Positions 23,971 to 34,030 of a stretch of 64,000 nt of DNA are shown one piece after another. The DNA is from Gaeumannomyces sp. JS-464 (lineage: Eukaryota; Ascomycota; Sordariomycetes; Magnaporthales; Magnaporthaceae). Where the stretch lies: positions 1,426,001 to 1,490,000 of the forward strand of contig NGZR01000006.1 in NCBI GenBank assembly GCA_002197995.1, read 5' to 3'. Numbering within the stretch: the stretch's first letter is position 1; each line of letters opens with the position of its first letter. The notes below the pieces were generated by a model that saw nothing but the letters and a program-made list of their open reading frames with translations, did not search any database and had not been told where the DNA came from. A program made the position numbers and the translations under genes.

Positions 23971-24456
23971 TGGGGGCCTGAAGAGAATGAAAGGAAATAG
24001 GGCCTTGGCAGTGCGGGTTTCGAGCCATAGAGTTAAAACAAAGACACGCACATCACAAGAATAGACGATACACAAGACACCACCGTTGCCATGGACTATT
24101 TCCCACGCTTTCCAAGCTTGGCCCATGTATATCGGAGGGAAAGACACGACTCCGGCCTTGTTGGTTGAAGAAACAGTGGTTCTATGCCGTCCCCAAAACC
24201 GTCAAGGGGCCAACCAAATTCTAGTAGAATCAAACAATTACGCCCGTCTTGTTATTCTTTTTTTGGTCACTGAACACCGAGGAAGCCCGCTTAAATGCGA
24301 AAAAGAGAGAAAAGGTCCAAGTCCGCCAATTTGGTCTCTTGGCCCACCTTGCTCGTCCAGGGCCCGATGTCGTCACCTTATGGGCGCTAATTACCGCCCT
24401 AGCTCTAGCGATGCCTTGAGACGCCTCGCTCCCCCAAAGGCCCAACCCTTTCCCCT
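23971..24456. other. Convergent 3' ends
   Basis: Between the stop of the serine hydrolase (plus) and the stop of RPN5 (minus). No gene recognised. Confidence 0.45.
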
Positions 24457-26152
24457 CTATTTCACCTTCGTCGCCTGCCCCTTGCCCTTGTTGCTCTCTT
24501 TGCCGGCCCCGGGCTGGATCCGCGCCATCATCTCCTCCTTGGTGATCAGGTGGTCGATGCGCTCGAGCAGGCCCAGGAGCGAGCGCATGTTAGAGCTCCA
24601 CTCGTTGAGCACGTCGTCGGCGTCGCGGGGGCGGGCGAAGCTGACGACGCGGGCGGGGCGGTCGATTTTTGCGTATACCGTCTTGGATGTGACGAGGTCG
24701 CTGATGTACTTCTCCGTCTCGTCCTCGGTCAGGTCTAGAAGCTGCGTGAGCCGGCCCATCTCGACGCGTGTATAGTAGCGCGCCACGACGCGCACGTTGT
24801 GCTCGATGACGCGCTTGCGCAGGTCTGCCCACCGCCGCTGTGGCTTGGGCACCGCCGCGGCGTCCTTGGCCATCGAAGTCTTGAGGGCGGGGGGCGCCTC
24901 AGCGTCGAACACGTCTGTCGAGCACAGGTGCGGGCCGAACGTCTTGGCTACCTCGGGCCAGCGCATCAGCTCGTGCACCGTGAAGAGCTTGAGAAGCTCC
25001 GCGTCGAGCGGCACCTGGGAGTTGCGCGTGTCGCGGTGGATCCTGTGCAGCAGATCGTGTTGCTCGTTGTCGTGCGGGGCAAGGATGATGAAGTAGATGA
25101 TGCGTTGGAGAACCTGTGACATGACACCACGTTAGTCGAGGCCGCTGGCACTTTCGTAGTGGTTTGCAAACGGGGGTTGGGTGCATATTCTATCGCGACG
25201 TACTGGACGGAGCTTGGCGGGGTCCTCCTCGACCGCCTCAGTGTCCAGAACCTGTCGGTAATGCTTGCAGACATCGAGGTACTTATCGTCGTGCTGCGCG
25301 AGAACAATCTGCTGCTCGTAGTAGCGCAGCTTCAGGTCTGTGGTATCGTCTTCCTTAACTTCGGGTACCGTCTCACCCCTCTTCTCCTTTTTTCTCCCGG
25401 TCCTTGCGCTCCTTTTCCAGCTGCTCGGGAGTCTTCTTGGGCTTCCGTGCCAGGTACTTGGTGCTGATCTTCCTGCTCAGAATTCCTGCCTGGGCCCAGT
25501 CGCCCATCTCGATGCAGAGCGCCACCTGATCCAGGATGAACTGCGTCTTTTCCCTGCGCTCCATGGACCCAAATGTCTCGACCTGCAGCTCGCACAGGAT
25601 GTCGGTCGCGGCCTTCAGGTCCCCTTGCTCCTTCTTGATGTCCGACAGGATCTTGGTCACGCGCGCGCGCTCGACCTCGACAAAGATCTTGCCCTCAGTC
25701 ACGGTGCGCAGCGTCTCGATGACGGACAGCTTGGTGTCGAGGTTGGGGGTGGCGTCCAGGAAGCCCATGACGGTCTGCACCATCCTCGTTATGGCCTGCT
25801 TCAGCTGGCTGTGCTTCTTGGATAGCAGCAAGACCTGGTCGTTGAGCGTGCTCCATTCCCCGGCATCTTTGCATATCGTAGCGATGGCGATGAGCACTCG
25901 TGATGTCGTGGCGAGGTCTGAGGCCTAGAGAGGGCGTTTGGAGGGGAAATCGTAAGCTTCAGATCAGTCCAGTCGCCCACGCCGTCCGTGAGCCTCCGCT
26001 AGGCAACCAACCTGGCGAGCGAGCTTCTCGAGCCCACTAAGCTTCTCGATCGCCGCCGTGAGGTCCGACTTGGCCAGCTTCTCGGCTTCCGGGATCAGCT
26101 TGTCGGCGTCTTTGGAGAAGTCCTTCTCCGGCTTCAGCGCGGCGTCCGCCAT
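24457..26152 (-). CDS. RPN5: 26S proteasome regulatory subunit Rpn5
   Basis: PCI-domain subunit of the proteasome lid (PSMD12 in animals). Three exons: 26152-26012, 25924-25204, 25113-24457; donors GTTGGT and GTACGT, acceptors CTAG and ACAG; about 505 residues. Landmarks in order: KPEKDFSKDADKLIPEAEKL, ICKDAGEWSTLNDQVLLLSK, VIETLRTVTEGKIFVEVERA, DILCELQVETFGSM, RKISTKYLARKPKK, DLKLRYYEQQI, YFIILAPHDNEQHDLLHRI, and the PCI region RVVARYYTRVEMGRLTQLLD. Exon 2 is 721 nt where phase requires 720: one extra base in the A6 run (T6 on plus, 25388-25393) creates a stop after KKGEEG, and deleting it restores ETVPEVKEDDTTDL. Because Rpn5 is essential in yeast, this is most simply an assembly error. Confidence 0.92.
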
Positions 26153-26760
26153 TCTGGGCGTCTGAGGGAGGGATTTGCGGCTGCGGTATAGGTCGGTTTT
26201 GCCCGGGTCGGTGGGACGCAGTGAATCGCCTGCGGATTTCGTGCGTGGTTTGCGGTTTGCTTAGTTGCTGGCGTCGCTTGCAGTCCCTGCCGTCTGCGGA
26301 GGTTGGCGGGAAGCAGCCTCGCAGGCAGAGCCACTTGCGTGGATGCAGACCTGAGTGGGGCACTCGCGCCCGAGCTCCAAGGCCCCACTTTACTCCCAGC
26401 GGCAAGGTTCCACGTGACAGCTTGCAACGACCTCCGTCCCTAGCCACGGCCATCGAGGGGCAGGCCCACGACTAGATGCAGTGCGAACAAGGACAATATG
26501 GGTGTCCTACATAGCAAAGCATCACCAATCTGCGTTGGCCGCATTTTGCTCTGTGCAGATTCCACTCAAAGAAGGCACAGAAAAAGCTTGGTGGGTAGAG
26601 CATCGTTTAAGCGGGATCGAACCGAGAGCTGCTCGCGCTAAAAATTACCAATTGTAAAACAGTCGTTGGTCGGTTAGCAAGAAAAAAGATATTCCTCCGC
26701 TGTCGTAGCATTTCGATTTGAAGAGGTCCGTTCCAAATTGAGAGAAAAGGCAAGATAAAA
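26153..26760. other. RPN5 promoter and tRNA-like scrap
   Basis: Upstream region of RPN5 (minus). At about 26607-26625 the minus strand carries a good Pol III B-box-like sequence (GGTTCGATCCC) followed by a T5 run near 26580, but no foldable tRNA can be drawn around it. Confidence 0.3.
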
Positions 26761-26920
26761 GAAAAAAAAAACAATTAAGGGAGGCCCCGGGGAGCCTGGA
26801 CGGGGTGTCCCCCATCCGGGCTCGAACCCGGGGCCTCCCCCCGTACTCCATGGAACCAAAGTGGAGGAACTTACACTTGTAAACCCCTAACCACCTGGAC
26901 CACGTTTCCGGGACGGGAGC
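26761..26920 (-). ncRNA. Putative Pol III transcript, tRNA-like or SINE-like
   Basis: On the minus strand an A-box-like sequence (TGGTCCAGGTGG, near 26888-26904) is followed about 70 nt later by a B-box match (GGTTCGAGCCC, near 26817-26829), then a T10-class run at 26762-26771, the order expected of a type 2 Pol III gene. The B box lies inside a strong inverted repeat, GGGAGGCCCCGGG at about 26779-26791 against its complement at 26827-26840. No complete tRNA cloverleaf forms: the T loop would have 6 nt and the acceptor ends do not pair. So it is a decayed tRNA, a tRNA-derived SINE head or a structured small RNA. Confidence 0.35.
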
Positions 26921-28900
26921 TCTGCTCCAGACCAAGCTTATCAAGGGAGAGGGGAGGGGTCAGGTCCTCCCCACGACTCCCAGATATCAGATACTCACAC
27001 CCGGGGGTAAGTATAAAGACCAAGGCGAACACGCGCGCCCCACCCAACCCAGGCTTTGGAGCCTTTGTGGCCAGCCACCCAACTGTCGGTACGTTCCGTT
27101 GCCCGCCGTCAAGCATGCTTCCAGATCCTACCTCGCCGACGCCCCTTGATATACATTCCCATTAGCTATGACACGATCAGTCCACGCCTCGTCCTGCCAT
27201 CCAGTCTCGTTCGTCTCTGCAGCCCCCACAAGCACGGTTGCAAGGTGTTTGCCGGCTCTCTGCTATTCATTGGGGCGACAGGAAACATGCCACGAGTCGG
27301 TATATCTTAGCTTGCTTTTGGCACACTCTGGCCTTGATGTAACAAACCCACTTGTCAGCCCACAGGCCTGAAGAACTCGGAGCGTCAACCATCACGGATT
27401 GTGCAAAACACATATTAAGTCTGAAGACTATCGAGGCTTCAAGGCAGAAAGCCGTCGCGCTGGAGGTTAAGGATCTCCGTTAACCGATTTGTGTGGGAAA
27501 GATATTGGATCCCTTGCAATGCTTGCCGCGTGGCATTGCTGGGTGGCGAAGGTGCCTGCCCAGAGCGGAATTTGTTCAGAACGGCGAAGGGACTTTTATT
27601 GGCTAATGGATTCTTATTCACCAAGCGTTTTCCCTGCTGCATATTGGCCCAGTGTCCCATACAAAGCTTTAACAGCGTGACAAAGAAGGCTTTCGGGGGT
27701 GGGCGGAAATAATAGGGTCCGGCGGGAGCATTCTTTTCCAACAAGGATCGAGACCTTTTTACCCTCAGTGTACATGCCCATATGGCCGATTGCTAATAGC
27801 CACGCTCCCCGCCACATCTATTCCAATCAGGAAGTCACGACTTTGCCACAGATTACCTGAGGATTGAACAGGCTTGATGGGGAGTATTATTCAACCCAGG
27901 CTACATGGTTACGAGAATTCTGGGCGCTAATTATGCTTTCCCACACAGGCTGTGACTCCGGTGACCCCATGAATGCAGTGTATTGACCGTCTGTGGATGT
28001 TCATAAAAAAACAATAAGAGACGCGTCTCCCTTCCGTGACTTCTACAGAGCCCCGTTATGTCGCCCTTTATGACCCCCGCAACTTACTAGCTCTCGGGTG
28101 TCCTTTTACATCAAACCATTAGTATCGAGCTAGAGCCCTTTAAGCTTTGGAATCTCGGGCGTTTTCACTAGGCTGGGTCTCCTTAGGGCTGGTGCCGGTT
28201 CCCTTGGGCATGACCAGAGGTTGCATGGGCTTTGTGCTCTTGCGCGGTTGGCCGCCGGCCGCGCCGTCTTCGCACCGCATGGACTTGAGCCAGGGAGGGA
28301 TCGGGCTCCCCCAAAGATCTTAAAGGAGTGGTGCAGTGATCGGCTGGAACCGCAGGGACGGGAAGCGGGGCTCGCCCGGACTGTAGCCAGGCGTGCCGAT
28401 GCGACCAGGGCCGCCGCCATCGGGCCTGTCGAGAGCGTCAGCCGCACGAGAAGACGGACGCGGGTGTCGATGCTGGGCGAAGCTGATGCTAACGTGGTAG
28501 CGAGGATAACGGCGGTGGATGGACGAAGATTTTGTTTGTTCTGTGGAGAAATGCTACGTGATTGTAGGAGAATGTAGGGAAATGGGAGAAGGAGACAGAG
28601 GAGGAGAGTATGGAAGCTCGACTGCGTGATGGGTGAGGAACGCTAAGGACGAGTAACTGATCGAAGTGGGATTGCTATGATGGCTGTAGGCCGACGGCGC
28701 ACTCGACTCGGAGCTTGCCGAGTCCGCGTCTGTGTTTGATGTCGACGTCGCAGTGGCATCAATGTCCTCCAGGGGCAGCTCCAGGCTTGCTGCTGGGCAG
28801 AAACTGCGCGTCTCCATCAAGGGCAATGCAAACAACATCCACGTCAGCCTGCCATTGGAGACTTGTCGCAAAGGATATTTGACCCAATTGTCGGCCACCT
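26921..28900. other. No recognisable gene
   Basis: Mixed-composition sequence before the broken kinase-like gene. No frame shows a familiar domain; the right-hand part (28560-28900) may be the degraded upstream half of that gene. Confidence 0.3.
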
Positions 28901-28930
28901 GGTTGATAGGCGGGGCTTCGCTTTTAGCCT

Positions 28931-29837
28931 GTGGGGCGCAGTGGGATTTTCACGAGACTTCCTGAACTGGCAGTCGGCTCCGAGGCGCTCGTCAACAAGC
29001 TCAAGCACGTCAAACACGGGGCAGGGATCCTGCCGTGCCGGGGCACTATCAAACACCGCGACGCCGAGTCCGACCGCCTCACCTCCTTCGATCTCGCCTT
29101 TAGCGTTGTCGGCGTAGCGTACACGCCCAGGAGCCTGCGTCAGCTATTGCTCGAGACGAGCACCACGCCGACGCGCTGCAGCCTATCCGCCGTCCTGACT
29201 GTGGCCCACCAACTGGCCGTGGCCGTTAGCTTCCTGCGCCCGTGCGATAGTGTGAACAAAAACATCCGGCCCCAGGCCATCGGGCTCCTGGGTGCAGAAT
29301 CAATTCCTGAGGATAACGATGGTCAGGGGCACGAGCATACGCTCGCGTACGCGTCCTTAGTCAAGTTCGATTCCTTCCGCGGCGCGGCCTCGCACACGGC
29401 CTGGCCCGGCGACGACGACAAGCGTGACCTGCACCGCCACCTGTTACGGCAAGGCCTGCTCACAGAGAAGGGCTAGATCATGCAGCACGGGGTTTGCGGC
29501 CTCGGCGGATGCCTGCTCATACTCGGCCTCGGCCGCAGCTCAGTCGCCTTCCCGAGGGGAGCCGCGGATAAGGAACGACGAGGATACCCGAGCGACACGT
29601 TTCTGTTGGAGAGCCTCGGCGCGGACAAAGGAAGGCGGCACGGGGCATTGGTGCTGTTATGAAGGCATTCCGGCGGCGTGTCTGGGCGCAGGTGGCATCG
29701 CCACCTCGGACGGCGTCGAGATCAAGGAGCACCTGGTCCCGCTAGCCAAAGCGCGGCTGCTGGCGCGCATAGAGCTGTTGCTGTTTCTTCTTGTGTTCGT
29801 TGGCCGTGCCGTGAACCGCAGCTATTTTTTGTGCTAG
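28931..29837 (+). pseudogene. Broken kinase-like gene (fungal HeLo-associated type)
   Basis: Resembles the degenerate kinase-like domain found in many ascomycete proteins behind HeLo/prion-forming-type N termini. Visible landmarks are an LTVAHQLAVAVSFLRP helix, a catalytic-loop-like VNKNIRPQAIGLLG (family usually HKNIRPE), RDLHRHLLRQG, and after an in-frame TAG at about 29474-29476 the continuation IMQHGVCGLGGCLLILGLG, which matches the usual MQHDIYSLGVCLLEIGL. A later frame (to 29837) carries GVEIKEHLVPLAKARLLARI, matching the family's C-terminal helix. At least one stop and two frame changes make it a pseudogene. The position next to the AT-rich block suggests loss in a dispensable region. 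The N-terminal domain is not recognisable. Confidence 0.55.
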
Positions 29838-30337
29838 CTGGCACGCTAGTGATTAATGGAGGCAGGGTCTCGAAAGGGGAAGCCCTGCAACCAGAAATCG
29901 AGGACCCATATGCGACACACAGAGAACTTGGGGTTTCATAGTCATGCTAGCCTGAACAATGCAGTATATACGAACAGAAAAAAACTTGAGCACAAACTGG
30001 TGAGCGCGCATTTCCAAATGGAATCACATTAGCATTTTCACGGAAATGGATGGCAGGAGCAAGCCACCTACTTACGTGCACATATGCGGCGTGATACTTG
30101 CGTACCGTGTGTTGGCAAGAGTGAAATTGATTAGCCTTTGCCGGTTAGAAACCGTTCTTTAGCCGGCTCGTCCACACTGGTTATAAAACAGGAACCCGCG
30201 AATGATCGGCCGAGCTTAAACTCCGTAGAGAACTCCATACAACGATCAAGTGCTTGCAGATCCTCCAATAAAAACCTGAATGTTGTGGTGAAAAAGTTAG
30301 GCACTAGAAAAGGCCACCTTCCGATGAGTCCCTCATC
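29838..30337. other. Transition into AT-rich DNA
   Basis: No gene seen. Composition drops towards the AT-rich tandem array that follows. Confidence 0.35.
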
Positions 30338-31582
30338 TTAGTAGGCGTCATCGCCGGCGCCCTTTTTAATAGGGAATTAGCATTTTTATTTTGAAACATG
30401 GAGTTGGAAATGCACGTACCTTCTTCTGGAAATGCGTAAGCAGCGAGGTTACCGGCTAATACCGAAAACCCAAAAGGGAAAACACTTACATCAATGCTAT
30501 AATGTGAGTTAGTATTACTGTTACCGGCTAATACTTAAACTGTGACCAAGGGAAAGCGCTTACATGCTACAAAGGTGTTAGTAAAACGGCTATTAGCTAT
30601 TACTAAAGTATAAAAAGGGGAAAACTTACTTTTTGTGTAAAGGGTTAATATAGCCACGGCCAGCCAGCATTGAAATTTAACAAGTAAAAAAGCCAGCTAG
30701 TATTAAAATTTTAAAGAGATAAAAGCTGGCATCCTAAAAAAGCGTTAGTATAACGTTAGCTAGTTAAAACTTAAATATTTAAAAAGGGAAAACTTACAAT
30801 TTGAAAAGCTGGTTAATAGTGCTATAACTGGGACTATTTATTTTATATAAAAGAACACTTGCTAAAATGGAGTTGGCATTGTAATTAGCATTTAATGTTT
30901 AAAATCCAAAGGAGGGAAAAAACGCACCGTTTGTAAAATGGGTAAGTATAACCGCAGTTAAAAGTATTTAAATTTTTAAACGTAAAAACTTACGAATTAC
31001 AAGATAGGTTGGAATTGTAATAATTAAGCAACATTTAAACTTAACATGAAAAGTCTTTTTTAAAAAGCATTTACCGGCTGTAAAAATTATTAATAAAATT
31101 GTTGCCGGTTAATGTTTAAACGGGCTTAAAAACACTTCCAGCTTGAAAAGCACGTTAGCGATATCGCAGCAAGTTAAAATTTAACACTTGAAAAGGGAAA
31201 CACGTATTTCCTGTAAAACGAGTTAAATTACTATTATCAGCTGGTGATAAAAACCTGGAAAGGAGGGCACTTACACCTCATAGAAGTATTAGCGTTAACA
31301 ACCACGACTAACATACGAAATATAAAGGGGAACACTTACCGACTGGAAAAGGGGTTGGTCTTAAAGTTATTATGCAATTTTAAAGGTTTAAAAGGAAAAA
31401 AACTTACAGCTTATAAAGTGCGTCAGCGTTACAGCTACGAAACACTACCAAAGATAATACCCAAAGTTTCAGAAAGGGAACACTTACATGCGCGCCCAGA
31501 GCGTGGCTTCCCTGGGTCATAACATGGGGGCATCAAGTACCAAAGCGGCCAAAGCCATCGACAGTGCAACAGAAAGCTTCAT
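30338..31582 (-). CDS. Candidate secreted micro-exon gene (speculative)
   Basis: On the minus strand an ATG at 31582, in a favourable context, opens a signal-peptide-like sequence (MKLSVALSMALAALVLDAP). The first exon would end at 31488, directly before a GTAAGT. Beyond it lie about 16 intron-like units with donors ending at 31487, 31407, 31339, 31274, 31074, 30993, 30927, 30797, 30629, 30563, 30489 and 30419 plus several decayed ones. The sequence between acceptor and next donor is usually 3 nt (for example TCG 31342-31340, CCG 31077-31075, CAT 30566-30564). A possible terminal exon from 30361 reads GAGDDAY and stops at 30340-30338. Exon 1 has an in-frame TGA after 21 codons, possibly a RIP change. 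It could equally be a dead gene or an intron-derived satellite. No homolog is known to me. Confidence 0.25.
30362..31490 (-). repeat. Diverged ~67-bp tandem array of intron-like units
   Basis: About 16 AT-rich units, spaced 64-81 bp (one gap of about 100). Read on the minus strand a typical unit is GTAAGTGTTTTCCC, an AT-rich middle, a CTAAC-like motif and a TTTNCAG or TAG, then about 3 nt before the next GTAAGT. Twelve of the 16 positions keep a GT donor. Units 30629-30567, 30563-30497 and 31407-31343 have all three splice signals; others have lost single bases, several as acceptor G-to-A. Confidence 0.75.
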
Positions 31583-32375
31583 GTTGAAAGAGATTAGCAA
31601 AAAGGTGCAAAATGCGAGGGTGGGCGGGGGATGTAAAGAAATAGCGGCAGAGCTTGGAAATGCAGTGGGAAAAGGATTGTGAGGTGGTACCTGGTGCTTC
31701 TAGTCGAAACTACAAACGGGCGTGAAGATGGTCAATATATAAAGACGGGAGCTGCGTAGAGAAGCAGACAAACCAAAGCTCCGAGGAGTGCTATCAAGTG
31801 CGGAGACTGAATCGCGGCTGGTCGAGGTTCATGGCATTGTTCAAGGATGGCAGCAAGGGTGTATTTGCATGCCCTGTTTGCCGGCACGAGCGGTCTGCAA
31901 TCACCCGTTGACGTTGCCGCCGAGGCCAAGGGTGGAGTAGTTTGGAAGGATGCAGTAGTAAGCCCCGTTGTTTAGACTTTTCGAAGTAATGGCAGTGCTT
32001 TCAAAGTGTATCTAGCGCGGGGGACGAAGCGGGCTCATTTGGCGGGGAGGACTCGGCATGATTGTAGCACGCGGCCATCGCCGACGCGGGCCGGCCCGCT
32101 GCGACCTTGCACCCTCGGAAGCTGTTGAGTCCGCCAGTGAGATTATTAGGCATGTCGGCATCACAGGGAACGGTTCCGTTCTTCAATTGAAGTGTTGCAA
32201 ATTGATAGGACAAGGGGACAGCATTCGGGGTGGGGCACGGGGTTGTAAACTCTAGCCCTGCTCGGGCCGACGTTTTGATTCAGGCCGTGCCTCGAATGGC
32301 GACAATTTTCTGTGTAACGAAATTTAGTGGCCCTTTTTACAACCGATCCACTGTTCAAAGCGGAGATGGCTCCTC
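31583..32375. other. No recognisable gene
   Basis: GC-normal sequence right of the array; it would be the promoter if the minus-strand gene is real. A TATATAAAG lies at about 31736-31744 on the plus strand. No supported coding region. Confidence 0.35.
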
Positions 32376-32860
32376 GTACTAGACGATATTCGCACCAGCT
32401 CCACGGCTTTCCTCCCCGGCAGGGATCCCGTTGTTAAACGCGTCAAAGCTCGTGCCGCGGAGTTCCAGGGCTACACTAGTCGGCGAAACAACGAGGCGTT
32501 GCAGCTAACAAGGTACAGTGTGGGCCAAGAATACAAGGCACATTGGGATCACACTTGGCGCGGCGTCCCGTCCGACGAACCAGAGCGGATGACTACCATC
32601 TTTGCTATCCTAAAAGCAGATTGTGACAAGTGCGGCACAAATTTCCCATCCTTGTTTGTCGATTGGTCCAAAGAAGATTAGGAGTGGTGTACGTTTGTTG
32701 ATTGCGGGTAGAAGGATGGCGTCATTATAAGACCTATCCCCGCAATGCGCTGTTTTGGAAAAGCCTGCATTCCAACCGCACTAGAGATACTAGGACCCTT
32801 TACGCCGGGCTTCCCCCGAGAAGGGTGTTAAAACTGGGCTAAGTATCTGGATTTTGGGTT
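32376..32860 (+). pseudogene. Prolyl-4-hydroxylase-type 2OG-Fe(II) dioxygenase remnant
   Basis: Clear remnant of the P4Hc dioxygenase family. The frame from 32376 reads LDDIRTSSTAFLPG, DPVVKRVKARAAEFQGY, LQLTRYSVGQEYKAHWDHTW (the HxD iron-binding pair is HWD), then MTTIFAILKADCDKCGTNF and FVDW. It then meets a TAG at about 32679-32681 and another soon after; a frame change leads to ALFWKSLHSN and TLYAGLPPRR. The family has His in place of that Tyr (usually LHAGLP), the third iron ligand, so CAC-to-TAC has removed it. The lesions are C-to-T or G-to-A transitions as in RIP. Upstream exons are not recognisable, so this is a fragment. Confidence 0.7.
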
Positions 32861-33239
32861 GAGCTTCTTTAACCAGGCAGAATGAAGTATGTTTAGCTTT
32901 TATGTTTTAGCTTCGCTAGCCAGCTTCTTGTCACATTTGTAAGCTGTGCTTTAAGGCGAAGCTAGCTTGATATTCGGCTTTTTTCCTTAATAATACGGGT
33001 GACTTTCTTTTAGTTCGGACGGGAACTTGTAAACCGCTGGCGCTTGCCCTAGGCATCTTTTACCTGTACTGCTTTCCTCTTGTAGTAGAGTATATAGGGC
33101 CCCGACAATTTTTTCTGTTACAAATTAGAGTGTGCGAGTCCCTGTTCACTGTGGTCGGAGCCTTTCCTGTCCGCTGTACACTGCCTTTAGCCATCAGCGT
33201 GGAGACACCCAGGCCACGCCGCCACTTCGCCAGGGGTAC

Positions 33240-34030
33240 ACGTTGTTTCGTTAGGGAGTACTACCTGACGTGCTGCTTAAAACGTTTATAGAAGCGGTCC
33301 CAATTATAAGGAAACTCGGGATACCGTACTTTTGGATCGACTCGCTCTGCATTATCTAGGTAGAACCTGGCGAAGACCAGTGCCTTGCATTGACTTACGA
33401 GTCGGACATCAAATCTGAAGAGTTAAAAATCTCGAAAAGGGCTTCGGTCTTCTAAAAGCTGTCATTTACGCCACGGGTTTTATTTTACGCACATGACAGA
33501 CTGTACTAGTAGTCGCATGATTTTAAAGGCCCAGAAGGAATGCTTATGGCGATGGTCCACTCGGACCTTCGGGGAGTCGTCATGCCGCTTTACCGCTGCT
33601 TGACGAAGCTGCATGCGGAAAACAACCCGTGGTGTAGCGATAATTGGAGCTAGCTCGTTAACAAGTTTTACAGAAGCGCCCGACCAGGTTCTCGGATAAG
33701 CTGGTGGCCGTGGCCGGCTTTGGTTGTAGAATTTCGGCCAGAGTATGGAAAAACGCGGCGTACCTTGCCGGTTTGTGGAATTTCCGACCAATTACGCTAA
33801 GGCCTTTTTTGGAGGTCCCAGGGGTTTGGCCTTTTACAGTAGTTGCTCTTACACCGCACCGTTTCGATTATGGCCCTTTGTGGACACCAGATGTTATTTC
33901 CATCTATTAGGCTATTATCGGTACAGCGAAGGGCTTTTTGAGGTACTTGATGCTAGCGCGCAGCTTTCTGGGGCGTTTGACCTTTACGACCGGATTGTTG
34001 GCCACTGGTGGAAGCACTTGTGTCGCCGTT
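33240..34030 (+). pseudogene. HET-domain gene remnant
   Basis: Second HET-family locus, heavily decayed. From about 33262 one frame reads FIEAVPIIRKLGIPYFWIDS LCII followed by TAG where the family has Gln (CAG-to-TAG). Further on, DKLVAVAGFGCRISARVWKN AAYLAGLW (33696-33780) matches the conserved mid-C-terminal block of HET proteins, and another frame holds YRYSEGLFEVLDASAQLSG and DLYDRIVG (33920-34000), matching the C-terminal part. The N-terminal SYxWG block is missing or unrecognisable. Multiple stops and frame changes; no product expected. Confidence 0.6.

Noticed and set aside
26580..26690. Possible tRNA gene on the minus strand
   Set aside because: A B box and a T-run exist, but the T stem has two mismatches and no D arm or anticodon arm can be drawn.
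30405..31490. CRISPR-like array
   Set aside because: The periodic units are eukaryotic intron-like sequences that are diverged throughout; there are no identical repeats with unique spacers and no cas genes.
31488..31682. 64-codon plus-strand frame (MRAQSVASLG start)
   Set aside because: Antisense to the signal-peptide exon; the minus-strand reading has a better start context and a splice donor at its end.
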